This document shows, piece by piece, positions 20,639-28,842 of a stretch of DNA of 64,000 nt. Under the pieces are notes generated by a model. It saw only the letters and a program-made list of their open reading frames with translations. It did not search any database and was not told the DNA's origin. The stretch covers positions 135,475 to 199,474 of the forward strand of contig QFXC01000007.1 in NCBI GenBank assembly GCA_003349885.1, given 5' to 3'. The DNA comes from an endosymbiont of Galathealinum brachiosum (GTDB lineage: Bacteria > Pseudomonadota > Gammaproteobacteria > SZUA-229). Numbering within the stretch: the stretch's first letter is position 1; the number at the start of each line of letters is the position of its first letter. The position numbers were made by a program, and so were the translations under genes.

Positions 20639-21043
20639 GAATTATTTATATTTTGGGTTATGAAAAATAGAAACCGAGTTTAACATGGTGTGATAAAAAA
20701 TTGTTAGTGAATATCAAATACAGCTCTGACAATTTGATCGAAATTACAACAGGGGTCGGAGTCTTATGAATCGGGGCCAGAGCCCGAACGAATAAAACCA
20801 CTTAGTCACTGGATCCGAGCCACAAGTATACTGGGATGACGATGTTTACTTTATCTGTTTATTGTTTTTCATCTTTTACAAAAACGAGCGATAGCGGACA
20901 GTAGACTGAGCCTAAATGGAGCTTTTAATTTTCCAGTTTGCCTCTGTGAGGTTTCAGATCGAGGCGGAAAATGTAAGCTTACACATGTAAGTACCCATTT
21001 TCTAACGAAGAGCTGGGACCTCACAGAGGTAAAATGGGAAATT
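20639..21043. other. intergenic region with dispersed-repeat remnants
   Basis: No gene seen. 20747-20790 carries an ACAGGGGTCGGAGT...GGGGCCAGAGCCCGA repeat that has relatives at 35587-35665 and 56757-56785. 20803-20844 (CACTGGATCCGAGCC...TGGGATGACGA) looks like the decayed end of the repeat seen between pheS and pheT. Confidence 0.5.
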
Positions 21044-21051
21044 AAAAAAAG

Positions 21052-21163
21052 TGTAACCTGCATCAGCCACACCCCGGCGCCCGATGTCACTACTACCGTT
21101 GCTTCCTTCCGGACCTGGCGGAGTTCGCAGTTAATCGTCGCGAGGGGACCAATACAAGTTACC
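21052..21163 (-). ncRNA. ffs: signal recognition particle 4.5S RNA
   Basis: On the minus strand, the conserved core GGTCCGGAAGGAAGCA (21100-21115) is present. The ends pair over at least 11 bases (GTAACTTGTAT with ATGCAGGTTAC), giving a single long hairpin of about 112 nt, close to the 114 nt of E. coli. A run of seven T follows the 3' end. It binds Ffh and directs nascent membrane proteins to the membrane. The ends are inferred from pairing. Confidence 0.93.
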
Positions 21164-21169
21164 GGCGGG

Positions 21170-21198
21170 ATTATCCGGATTTTGCTATCAGCTTTCAA
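21170..21198 (-). promoter_or_regulatory. sigma-70 promoter of 4.5S RNA
   Basis: Minus strand: TTGAAA (21193-21198), exactly 17 bases, GATAAT (21170-21175), followed by CCCGCCGG, a GC-rich discriminator, and then the RNA start. Confidence 0.75.
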
Positions 21199-21256
21199 CT
21201 TATATTTAAATTAACTTGGATTGAAGTTAAGAGGGAGGTAGTAAGATGGGACTAAA

Positions 21257-22183
21257 TCAGCTTAGATGAATTTTGTTACGACCCGTATCTTTCGCAATAT
21301 ATAAAGCATCATCTGCCATTTTTAGCATGAATTCTGAATCATGACTCTTTTCAGGCTCATCCGAGTAAACCCCCATACTGATAGTCACAACTTTGTGCTC
21401 TGACTCCGGATGCTCAAACTTTAAAGCAGAAACAGCATCACACATTGCCTGTGCAAGCTGGCCGGCATCCTCAAGACTGGTATCCGGTAATACAACAGCA
21501 AATTCTTCACCACCATATCGAGCAACCAGATCAGGTGCACGCTTGCACACACTCTGCAATCCTTTTGCCACCACCTTAAGGCAGTCATCACCCTTAAGAT
21601 GGCCGAATGAATCATTATATTTTTTGAAATGATCAACATCACATAAAATCACCGCAAGTTGATGACCATTACGTATGCTGCGGGCAATTTCTACACGTAA
21701 GTACTTATCCAGATAACGCCGGTTTGCGAGCCCCGTCAAACCATCAACATTTGCCAGTTTTTTAAGTTCTGAATTTACAACTTCAAGCTCTGTAGAGACA
21801 TTGATTAATCGACGACGCATCTTTGCAATACGTGTCATAGAGATCATTTTTGCTTCTAAAATACGAAAATCAACCGGTTTTGTAAGGTAGTCATCACCAC
21901 CCGCCTCTATACCTGCAAATATGTCATCTGGTTCAACGCGCCCACTCAAAAAGATAATAGGCACCCAGAGATTTTCATCATGACGCATCTGTCGTGCAGC
22001 TTCATGCCCATCCATTTCAGGCATAATCACATCCATTAAAACAAGGTCCGGCTTCTCCGAATGATATAAACTAACTGCCTGTTTACCATTTTCAGCGACA
22101 ACAACACTGTGCCCCATCTTTTCCAGATAAGATGAGATTATTAGACGTTCTGTTTTAGTATCATCAACGAGTAATACTTTCAT
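21257..22183 (-). CDS. response regulator with GGDEF diguanylate cyclase domain
   Basis: 308 residues from the ATG at 22183. An N-terminal receiver domain (1-120) has VLLVDDTKTERL, the phospho-acceptor Asp in LVLMDVIMPEMDG and the Lys of YLTKPVD. A short helical linker leads to a GGDEF domain (about 145-308) with LANVDGLTGLANRRYLD and the signature ARYGGEEF, expected to be active in making cyclic di-GMP. It has the PleD/WspR-type layout. No partner kinase is nearby. A TTG five codons upstream is a less likely start. Confidence 0.9.
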   Translation of the reverse strand: MKVLLVDDTKTERLIISSYLEKMGHSVVVAENGKQAVSLYHSEKPDLVLMDVIMPEMDGHEAARQMRHDENLWVPIIFLSGRVEPDDIFAGIEAGGDDYLTKPVDFRILEAKMISMTRIAKMRRRLINVSTELEVVNSELKKLANVDGLTGLANRRYLDKYLRVEIARSIRNGHQLAVILCDVDHFKKYNDSFGHLKGDDCLKVVAKGLQSVCKRAPDLVARYGGEEFAVVLPDTSLEDAGQLAQAMCDAVSALKFEHPESEHKVVTISMGVYSDEPEKSHDSEFMLKMADDALYIAKDTGRNKIHLS

Positions 22184-22264
22184 AAAATTAGCAATCAACT
22201 ATTCAAAAGGGGGACTACACTTATATATAGACTAATTTTTACAAATTTTACACATCAAAATTAT

Positions 22265-22293
22265 TGACCTGAATGCCAGTGTAAGCTAGTCTT
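22265..22293 (+). promoter_or_regulatory. promoter of tRNA-Ser
   Basis: TTGACC (22265-22270), 17 bases, TAGTCT (22288-22293), then a GC-rich TGCGCACC discriminator typical of stringently controlled stable-RNA promoters; the tRNA begins at 22306. Confidence 0.65.
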
Positions 22294-22305
22294 GCGCACC
22301 TTCTA

Positions 22306-22392
22306 GAGAGGTGTCTGAGTGGTTGAAAGAGCTCGCCTGGAAAGCGTGTATACCTCACGGTATCGAGGGTTCGAATCCCTTCCTCTCTGCCA
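22306..22392 (+). tRNA. tRNA-Ser (GGA)
   Basis: Acceptor AGAGAGG/CCTCTCT, class II variable arm (TGTATACCTCACGGTATC region), anticodon loop CTGGAAA (GGA), T-arm GAGGG-TTCGAAT-CCCTT, encoded GCCA end. Confidence 0.95.
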
Positions 22393-22446
22393 TATAAAAA
22401 AAGCCCGCCTTATTAGGTGGGCTTTTTTTATATGGCAGAGAGGAAG
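22379..22446 (+). terminator. terminator inside a 32-bp inverted duplication of the tRNA-Ser 3' end
   Basis: The inner part (AAGCCCGCC...GGTGGGCTTTTTTT) is a good intrinsic terminator. The arms continue outward without break: 22379-22410 pairs with 22415-22446 with one mismatch around a TATT loop, so the right arm is an inverted copy of the last 14 bases of the tRNA gene. Confidence 0.85.
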
Positions 22447-22537
22447 TATTTGATAAGAAGCATTCGCGCCTCGAAGAGATAGCACACACGGACGTGTGCC
22501 ATCAATTCCCCCCAACCGATTCCTTTAAATACAAACA

Positions 22538-22566
22538 AAGCCCATCCATGTAAATTCGGGCTTTTT
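22538..22566 (-). terminator. hairpin after the lipoprotein gene
   Basis: AAAGCCC and GGGCTTT arms with a 14-base loop, 60 bases past the stop of the minus-strand gene at 22628. The T-tract on the minus strand is imperfect (GTTTGTATTT). Confidence 0.45.
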
Positions 22567-22576
22567 ACAAACAATG

Positions 22577-22606
22577 ATAGAAGTTGGCCTTAGCTGACTC
22601 CTACAA
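22577..22606. repeat. REP-like repeat
   Basis: ATAGAAGTTGGCCTTAGCTG followed by ACTCCTACAA: a palindromic member of the TGTAGGAGTTGGCTTTAGCTGA family. Confidence 0.55.
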
Positions 22607-22627
22607 AAATCAGACTCTAATTCAAAC

Positions 22628-24790
22628 TTAAAATTTTTCTTCCTTGTTATACCGTTCCGGCAACAGCGCTTTTAATCGTTCAAAACTTTTCCACGCCCAC
22701 ACATCATTCCGACCATCATTTAACCGTGAAAAATTTAACTCATGATATTGAATCGTTTTTTCATTAAAAGGTTTAGCTTTTCCTTCCAACATAACTTCAT
22801 AATTTTCAAGATCAGTTGTATCCAGACTCACAGGTTTTTCTGAGTTACTAATGGATAACACCATATCCTGATATATTTCTGCCATGCGATAAGTCGAAAT
22901 TGATAAAACTTCAGGCACCCTGTATGAAGCTGCCCGTTTATAATATTTCAACGCCTCATTCATTAAATGATGCTTTTCATTCAAACTATCATCTAACGGT
23001 ACGAACAATCGAGCTTTTCTGTACTCATCAAGAACAGAATCCGCCAGATCATAATTAGCTTTAGCGGCCATATAGCGGGTTCTTTCTGTCCGCTGATCTC
23101 CACCCTTCGCATCACCGTTAATTAACTGAACTCGCCATTTAGTTGCTTCCAGTTTTTCTTCATCTCTATCATACAGCTCAGCTAAACGCTGAATTGCTTC
23201 AAGAACTGACTCTAATGAAAATGAAAAACGGGTTACAAAATCCGTATATATTTTCTTCGCTCGTTTAGTATCATTTGCAAGTTCAGCCAACTCTGCAGAC
23301 TGCCATAACATAACCATTTGATAGGCTGTTTTCCCAGCCTCATTGGATACGCGTTCAAATTCTAACGATGCATTAACTAAATCTCCACTTTCAAGATAAG
23401 CAACAGCCAACGCCTGAGTGACTTCAACCTGAAAGTTCTTCTGAGAGTTATTATTCCTGATATTATTCAGCTCAACTGATGCTTTTTTCCAGTCTCGTTT
23501 TACTAATAAATTTTTAATATATTTAAACTGCTTCTTCTGATTTAAAATTTCAACTGATAATGGATCAAGCTCTTTCTTTTTAATATTATCTGGAAAAGAG
23601 TTCAAAACCATTCGATGCCATCGAAGATGCTCAAGTGAATTTTCTCGTGTTCTCGTTTTTTCGGCTAGTTTTTTATAGTGATACGATAACTCTTTCAGAT
23701 TAGACTTTAATGCCAATAACAACCCGTCCACCTCACTGGTTTTATATAAACGCCAGTAAGCATTTTCAATGTTATAGCGAAGAACGAAGTCTTTTCTCGC
23801 ATCTAATAACAAATCAGAAAGACCGCCCTGTTTTAAAACATTAATTACTTCAAGTAAAAAACCCGGAGATTCAACATGCAGCGCATTAAACGAGGCAAAC
23901 AAACGGTATGTTTTTATTGCATCTAAATACTGTTCTTTGCGCAAATAAAACTTCGCCAAAGAAGAAAAAATACGATATTCATATATACGCCTCGGTTTGT
24001 TTTTGAAGTAATCATACGCACTTATTGGTCCGGCCTGATATGAAAAACTGAGATTGACAGCCTGCATTATTTCTTCAATAAATTTACGATCTGACTCACC
24101 CATAACTGACAAATCCAGATCATCATCAATCGTATGCAAATCAAGCAAGTGCATAAATGAATTTATCGCCGAAGAATAATGAGACTGTTTAAACTGGGAC
24201 ATACCCTTCCTAAACACAGATTGCTGATAATGAATAGACCGAGTCCCTCCTTTTCTGTAATCAACAACATGCTGAAAGGCTTCTTCCGCCTGATAGAAAT
24301 AGTTATTATTAAATAATATATTGGCACGTCGATACTGAACCTTATCGTAGTAACTAATATCCGGATAACTAACAACCAGTTCATTCAATGCCGATAGAGC
24401 TACTGAGTCAGCACCTATCACTTCGTATATTTCAGATAATTTTAAAAGCAGTAGATCATGCTTTTGCAATGGATATCGATCAATCAAAGAAGTAAATAAA
24501 TTTGAAATTGATGGAAGAGGTATAATATCCGAACTATTAAATTTCTGACGCAAAGCATTCATTCCGTGTTTCACGTCATCACGCATAGTTTCATCTGATA
24601 AGGAATTAATTACCGTTTCAAATAGCTTGTAATCTACTTGAACTACATTTTGTTGAGAAACAACACTTTCATTATCCTGTAAAACTTCTGACTTTTTTTC
24701 TAATTCGCCCCCTTCATTATCATGTACATTGTAATTACAGGATGCCATGACAAAAAAAACAGGAACAAATAACAATTTAGTTAATTTCAT
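22628..24790 (-). CDS. large TPR-like lipoprotein
   Basis: About 720 residues from the ATG at 24790. The N-terminus is a lipoprotein signal (MKLTKLLFVPVFFVMASC) with the acylated Cys following MAS. The rest is almost wholly helical, with repeated pairs of helices such as YYDKVQYRRANILFNNNYFYQAEEAF, FRKGMSQFKQSHYSSAINSF-like and AAKANYDLADSVL, which look like degenerate TPR repeats. It is probably anchored in the outer or inner membrane facing the periplasm and may be a scaffold. I do not recognise a named family. It has no operon partner: the next gene lies 500 bases away and is on the same strand. Confidence 0.72.
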   Translation of the reverse strand: MKLTKLLFVPVFFVMASCNYNVHDNEGGELEKKSEVLQDNESVVSQQNVVQVDYKLFETVINSLSDETMRDDVKHGMNALRQKFNSSDIIPLPSISNLFTSLIDRYPLQKHDLLLLKLSEIYEVIGADSVALSALNELVVSYPDISYYDKVQYRRANILFNNNYFYQAEEAFQHVVDYRKGGTRSIHYQQSVFRKGMSQFKQSHYSSAINSFMHLLDLHTIDDDLDLSVMGESDRKFIEEIMQAVNLSFSYQAGPISAYDYFKNKPRRIYEYRIFSSLAKFYLRKEQYLDAIKTYRLFASFNALHVESPGFLLEVINVLKQGGLSDLLLDARKDFVLRYNIENAYWRLYKTSEVDGLLLALKSNLKELSYHYKKLAEKTRTRENSLEHLRWHRMVLNSFPDNIKKKELDPLSVEILNQKKQFKYIKNLLVKRDWKKASVELNNIRNNNSQKNFQVEVTQALAVAYLESGDLVNASLEFERVSNEAGKTAYQMVMLWQSAELAELANDTKRAKKIYTDFVTRFSFSLESVLEAIQRLAELYDRDEEKLEATKWRVQLINGDAKGGDQRTERTRYMAAKANYDLADSVLDEYRKARLFVPLDDSLNEKHHLMNEALKYYKRAASYRVPEVLSISTYRMAEIYQDMVLSISNSEKPVSLDTTDLENYEVMLEGKAKPFNEKTIQYHELNFSRLNDGRNDVWAWKSFERLKALLPERYNKEEKF

Positions 24791-24980
24791 AATTAATCTT
24801 TTAATTTCTCTCATCCATATTTAGATGCACACATAAACTGCCCAACAGCAATGAATCTGAAAGCTTTAATTGCATATGATGAATTTCAGCAACCTGATTA
24901 ACGCACGACTCATGTAAATTAACAGATATCATTTCCTGAGTTGCACACATTGCCAAAAGGTCAAGTCGTACAAGACCTAA

Positions 24981-25258
24981 TTAACTGATCAACCAGATGA
25001 CTGGGGAATTGATTCACATACAATAGACTTCCACTATCGCTATGAGCTGAACAATGGTAGCTACATACAGCTCCACTTACGCGAGTGCCGACTATCGTCT
25101 ATCTGAATTTGTAACCAATGCTTTCGGCCTTAAGCATACAAAGTCAGTGAGTTTAGTGTGCGTGCTAAATTCATTACTCAGGTACAGAATAATAATACAT
25201 TCCGGACCTTGATTCATTTATTATTCAGTTTGGAGATGACTTCTATTTTGATCAGTAG
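24981..25258 (+). pseudogene. remnant of DUF3570 outer-membrane protein
   Basis: Pieces of one protein can be read in shifting frames on the plus strand: DQPDDWGIDSHTIDFHYRYE and LNNGSYIQLHLR (from 24987), YRLSEF...NAFGLKH, then VSEFSVRAKFITQVQ in another frame, and finally LDSFIIQFGDDFYFDQ ending at TAG 25256-25258. These match in order the C-terminal strands of DUF3570 proteins. The N-terminal part is gone and at least two frameshifts are present. A hairpin follows the stop. DUF3570 genes usually sit beside thioredoxin-like and ApbE genes, which are absent here. Confidence 0.72.
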
Positions 25259-25268
25259 AAAGAGAGAG

Positions 25269-25300
25269 ACCGAGGTAGAATTATCTACCCCGGATTTTCT
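25269..25300 (+). terminator. hairpin after the DUF3570 remnant
   Basis: CCGAGGTAGA, short loop, TCTACCCCGG (one mismatch), followed by ATTTTCTTCTC. Probably the old terminator of the decayed plus-strand gene. Confidence 0.5.
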
Positions 25301-25316
25301 TCTCAGGTTTATTATT

Positions 25317-26675
25317 CTAGGCTTTACCTGTTTCAGTCAAATCAAATGATTTCAGTTTTCGATAAAGGGTTCTCTCACTAATTTCCAGCACTTTTGCAAC
25401 ATTAGCCCGATGGCCTTTATATCTGGTTAACAAAGCTTTGATATGAGCTCGCTCGTTATCTTCACGACTACATTTTATATTTGTTCTGGCTTTCACCGAC
25501 CCGGCAGCCTGCACCGGCACATCTGTGTGCTCTTTCAACTGCAGTGCTTCAACTGTGATAAAACCATCAGTACAGGATAAAACAGCCTGTTGTAATATAT
25601 TTTTAAGTTCACGTATATTTCCAGGGAAAGAATACTCCTGCAATACATCAATCGCTTTACCAGATAAACGACATTTAATTTTTTTACTGTCTTCCATTAA
25701 AGCGACCATTGCTTTAGCCAGAGCAGGTATATCTTCTTTTCGATCTCTTAATGAAGGCACACGGTGTACAATACCAGCAATGCGATAATAAAGATCAGCA
25801 CGAAAAGCACCCTCTTCTATTCTTTCCTGTAGATCATATTGCGTAGCACAGATAATACGTACATCAGACTTTAAAACATGGCGTCCGCCAACACGTCTAA
25901 ATTCACCGGTTTCCAGTGCATTAAGTAAACGCCCCTGCAAGTTTAATGACATATCACCAATTTCATCCAGAAATAGAACACCTCCATCAGCCGTTTCCAT
26001 TAAACCATGACGCCTGCCAACACAACCCGTGAAAGCACCACGTTCATGACCAAACAATTCACTTTCAAATACTTTTTCACTAATAGCGCTGCAATCCATC
26101 GTGACGAAAGAGCGGCCATTACGTTTTGAATGCTGATGAATAAATCTTGCAGCAAGACTTTTACCTGAACCACTTTCACCATGAAGCAATAAAGGAGCAT
26201 CATTCTCAGCTGCTGTTTTTAAACCTTCCACACACTCAAGAAAGGCATGTGAGCTGCCAATTAAACGTTGTTCATGACAACTTAACTCATCTTGTGTAGC
26301 AACCGGGTAAATCGCTTCACCCAGAAAGAGCTCACCACTCGCACTTCTTAACGGCGAGCCTTTAATTCGCACATGTTCTTCATTACCATCACCATCATAA
26401 TGTACGTGTAATACGTGAAACGGTTCACCTGTATCAAAAACTTCACGGTGCGGACAATCCTCACCATTTTGCCAGCAGGGGGTATCAGAATGATGAGAGA
26501 CTTTATGGCATTTACAGCCGACTATTTCGTCTTGAGGGATACCATATGCGGAAGAATAAGCTTTATTCGCAGCAACAACATTATAATGGGCATCTATAAC
26601 AACAAATGCATGATCTTGAGCATCTATCAACGATTGTAATTCAATCGGTGCTTTACCTGGGGGGGTATTATTCAT
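25317..26675 (-). CDS. sigma-54-dependent regulator with Cys-rich PAS domain
   Basis: 452 residues. A PAS domain (about 12-125) contains CKCHKVSHHSDTPCWQ and then DCPHREVF, a Cys/His cluster that may bind a metal, Fe-S or sense redox. The AAA+ domain (about 135-370) has Walker A GESGSGKS, the sigma-54 contact loop GAFTG, Walker B VLFLDEIGD and the R-finger region. The C-terminus is a Fis-type helix-turn-helix (HRANVAKVLEISERTLYRKL). It lacks a receiver domain, so it senses directly through PAS. The target is unknown; palindromic TGTCATGACA sites lie 500 bases upstream, toward the genes on its other side. Confidence 0.92.
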   Translation of the reverse strand: MNNTPPGKAPIELQSLIDAQDHAFVVIDAHYNVVAANKAYSSAYGIPQDEIVGCKCHKVSHHSDTPCWQNGEDCPHREVFDTGEPFHVLHVHYDGDGNEEHVRIKGSPLRSASGELFLGEAIYPVATQDELSCHEQRLIGSSHAFLECVEGLKTAAENDAPLLLHGESGSGKSLAARFIHQHSKRNGRSFVTMDCSAISEKVFESELFGHERGAFTGCVGRRHGLMETADGGVLFLDEIGDMSLNLQGRLLNALETGEFRRVGGRHVLKSDVRIICATQYDLQERIEEGAFRADLYYRIAGIVHRVPSLRDRKEDIPALAKAMVALMEDSKKIKCRLSGKAIDVLQEYSFPGNIRELKNILQQAVLSCTDGFITVEALQLKEHTDVPVQAAGSVKARTNIKCSREDNERAHIKALLTRYKGHRANVAKVLEISERTLYRKLKSFDLTETGKA

Positions 26676-27407
26676 TTAAAACTACCTAATAAATATTAAC
26701 TGTCGTATAAAACAATTAATAAAGTAAATAAATTCAATCAATTATGTTATGACATCCTTCTTAAATAGTATATTTACAGCCTAATTATTATTTTATTACT
26801 TAGTTTTGCTCTGTTTTATATTTTTTACCCTATAGAAACCAATTATAAAAGAGTTTATGACAAAAAACCCATGCTAAACAATCCCTTTATAACACAATAA
26901 AGATGAGAGGTATAAAATCAGTATTATTTTAGATTAATCTGTCAGTATTATTTACAATTAAATAATATCAATCTCATTTGATATCAAGAACACAGCGTAA
27001 ATAATATATTTCGATTAACTTATTGATATTTATATATTTAATACAAACATTAGATAATATTTCAGGACAGTTTTAATACTCACTACAGACTCAAAAGCTA
27101 AAACTGTCATCAAGTTTTATGATAGTGCAGGAATGGACAAAATACAGGTTATTTTCGTGCCATAATGTCATGACATATTGACATGGTTTTTTTCGATCTG
27201 TTAAATCATCTGACAAAGTTATTAATTATAGTTATCAAATATTATCAGAAATGGTCTTTCACCAATTAAATGTATTCAATTCAGTGGGTTATAACCTGGT
27301 ATACCATGTGGGGAAAATCTAACGACTGTCAAAGCTAATGAGCCTCTACCTTCGCCGGGATAGATTAATAGATTATTTTAATTCTTCCTAAAATAATAAA
27401 GTAATCG
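26676..27407. other. long AT-rich intergenic region
   Basis: About 730 bases without a supportable gene. It contains TGTCATGACATATTGACATG near 27169-27188, whose core TCATGACAT-TTGACA recurs near 30140. A perfect GGTTATAACC lies near 27288. No known gene remnant was recognised. Confidence 0.4.
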
Positions 27408-27941
27408 TTAACGCACTAAAAAAGAGCCAGTACTGTATGCCCATTTAGCTTTATCACTAAGTTTCCCGTATTGAAATGAAGATGTGTAACCCTTTGTAGA
27501 TAAAGCACGTAACCTCCATCTATTATGTATATTTAAACCCGCCAATTTAGGGTCATCATATCTACCAATTACTACTCCAGAACCCTCAGTCGACCCAATT
27601 AGATCAATTAACAGGCGCATATTACCCCACTCGCCCACATCGTCCGGGTTAAAACCTGATTTTGTAATGCCTGCCTGTTTAAAAAAACTCATTAATTCAT
27701 GGAATGTCGCCAATCTAAACCCCTTTAAAGCACCATCAACAATTAATTTATTAACCTGCTCCCATGATATTCCGTCGGTATAAGACAAATCGAGCCACTC
27801 TAAACCGGATGACGTATCTAGGGTGAGCATGGTGTTATTGATATTTGAGTTAGCTTCCCAGGGGACTTCTATTAATTCAGCACTGGAGACATGTGAATAT
27901 AATAGTGCTGTAACGAATAGAACTGCCATAACAATTTTCAT
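27408..27941 (-). CDS. exported protein related to PEP-CTERM proteins, without anchor
   Basis: 177 residues. Signal peptide (MKIVMAVLFVTALLYSHVSS). The body has LTLDTSSGLEWLDLSYTDG, SWEQVNKLI and KGFRLATFHELMSFF, which are typical of a PEP-CTERM protein family related to DUF1566. The C-terminus stops at STGSFLVR with no VPxPA sorting signal, unlike the paralogues at 3307-6758. A ribosome binding site (AAGGGA) precedes the ATG. It may be a freely secreted version, or a gene that lost its anchor. Confidence 0.7.
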   Translation of the reverse strand: MKIVMAVLFVTALLYSHVSSAELIEVPWEANSNINNTMLTLDTSSGLEWLDLSYTDGISWEQVNKLIVDGALKGFRLATFHELMSFFKQAGITKSGFNPDDVGEWGNMRLLIDLIGSTEGSGVVIGRYDDPKLAGLNIHNRWRLRALSTKGYTSSFQYGKLSDKAKWAYSTGSFLVR

Positions 27942-28311
27942 TAGTCATTTCCCTTGACGTATTTATTGAGTTATTAGCATTTTCTTATATATTATATTTT
28001 AATATACAAGTTACTGTTTTAACGAAATAAAATACAATCACTATACCGATTAAACGGGTATTTATTATTTACATATACCCAAAATAACAATATTTCAGAT
28101 ATTAATTCTGCCAATATAACGCAGAGAATAACGTTTTATATACAGCGGAAGCCTTAATTTTTTGTAAGGAAATTTCCGTGTATAATTCAGTACAAAACAG
28201 ATATCCAAAAGTTATAGATTAATACATGCTCTATGTCAAAATCTGTCATTTACATCATTAAATAAAAAGCAACTACTCAATATTTACAAACACTCTAAAA
28301 ATAGTGCTACC
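27942..28311. other. AT-rich intergenic region
   Basis: About 370 bases with no gene or clear signal; a TATGTCAAAATCTGTCA stretch lies near 28231. No supportable coding sequence. Confidence 0.35.
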
Positions 28312-28440
28312 TTAATTTTTCTCTTCACATAAATAAAACAGCACAGGTATAACCAACATGAGGACTAACGGTGCTGTAATCATGTCTCCTATAAAAGACC
28401 GGGGATCTCATTTTTTGAGCTCCCCTCTTACTAAAGCCAT
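28312..28440 (-). pseudogene. C-terminal remnant of a CusA/CzcA-type RND metal efflux pump
   Basis: Read on the minus strand, the end is FIGDMITAPLVLMLVIPVLF followed by YLCEEKN and a TAA at 28312-28314. CusA/CzcA pumps end with 'MIGGMITAPLLSLFVIPALY' and a short basic tail, so this is a clear match of about 30 residues. One step upstream, GELKK aligns with GSEVMKR, with a TGA where Arg is expected. Further upstream no match can be read, so the rest of the gene has been lost. It stands upstream of sat on the opposite strand. Confidence 0.6.
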
Positions 28441-28770
28441 CATGAGCCGATAGTGTAGATAACTGATTCCGCAAAACTCTCGTGTCCCCAATAAGGGCAC
28501 GATTTTCCCCGATGGAGATGAGCCACAGCAGTATCCGAAAAAACGGGTTAATGAAACTGATTGCTCCTCTACAACATAGTAGAATTTCACTCAACCCCAC
28601 TCAAATTAAGTTAATAATAAGTAAAACTCATCCTTCCCAAAGTGATATGAATTAGCTAATCTCCTATTCCCCTTTATCATGTTCAAACCAATTTTCTTAG
28701 TTGAGCTGTTTGATTCGCGGTTGTTTAAATGAAACATGATGAATATCAATCATTTACATATAAAAACCCG

Positions 28771-28790
28771 TTAATCTGCGGCCAGATTAA
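28771..28790. promoter_or_regulatory. perfect 8-bp inverted repeat upstream of sat
   Basis: TTAATCTG-CGGC-CAGATTAA, centred about 62 bases before the sat ATG. It could be an operator or a 5'-leader hairpin; no better evidence is available. Confidence 0.45.
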
Positions 28791-28842
28791 AACCGATCTT
28801 ATAACCCTTGCGTCTGAATAAGGCCAAGTTGAGGAGAATATA

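Noticed and set aside
20869..21198. Open frame on the minus strand spanning the 4.5S RNA
   Set aside because: It covers the RNA gene and its promoter, and the peptide matches nothing.
22303..22515. Open frame on the minus strand over tRNA-Ser and its terminator
   Set aside because: It is the antisense reading of the tRNA gene; such frames are a common false call and have no ribosome binding site.
25158..25349. 63-codon plus-strand frame
   Set aside because: It is one frame of the decayed DUF3570 gene and runs past that gene's stop into the sigma-54 regulator gene on the other strand.
28408..28590. 60-codon minus-strand frame upstream of sat
   Set aside because: Only its last few residues align with RND pumps; the rest has no match and the region is better read as a remnant.
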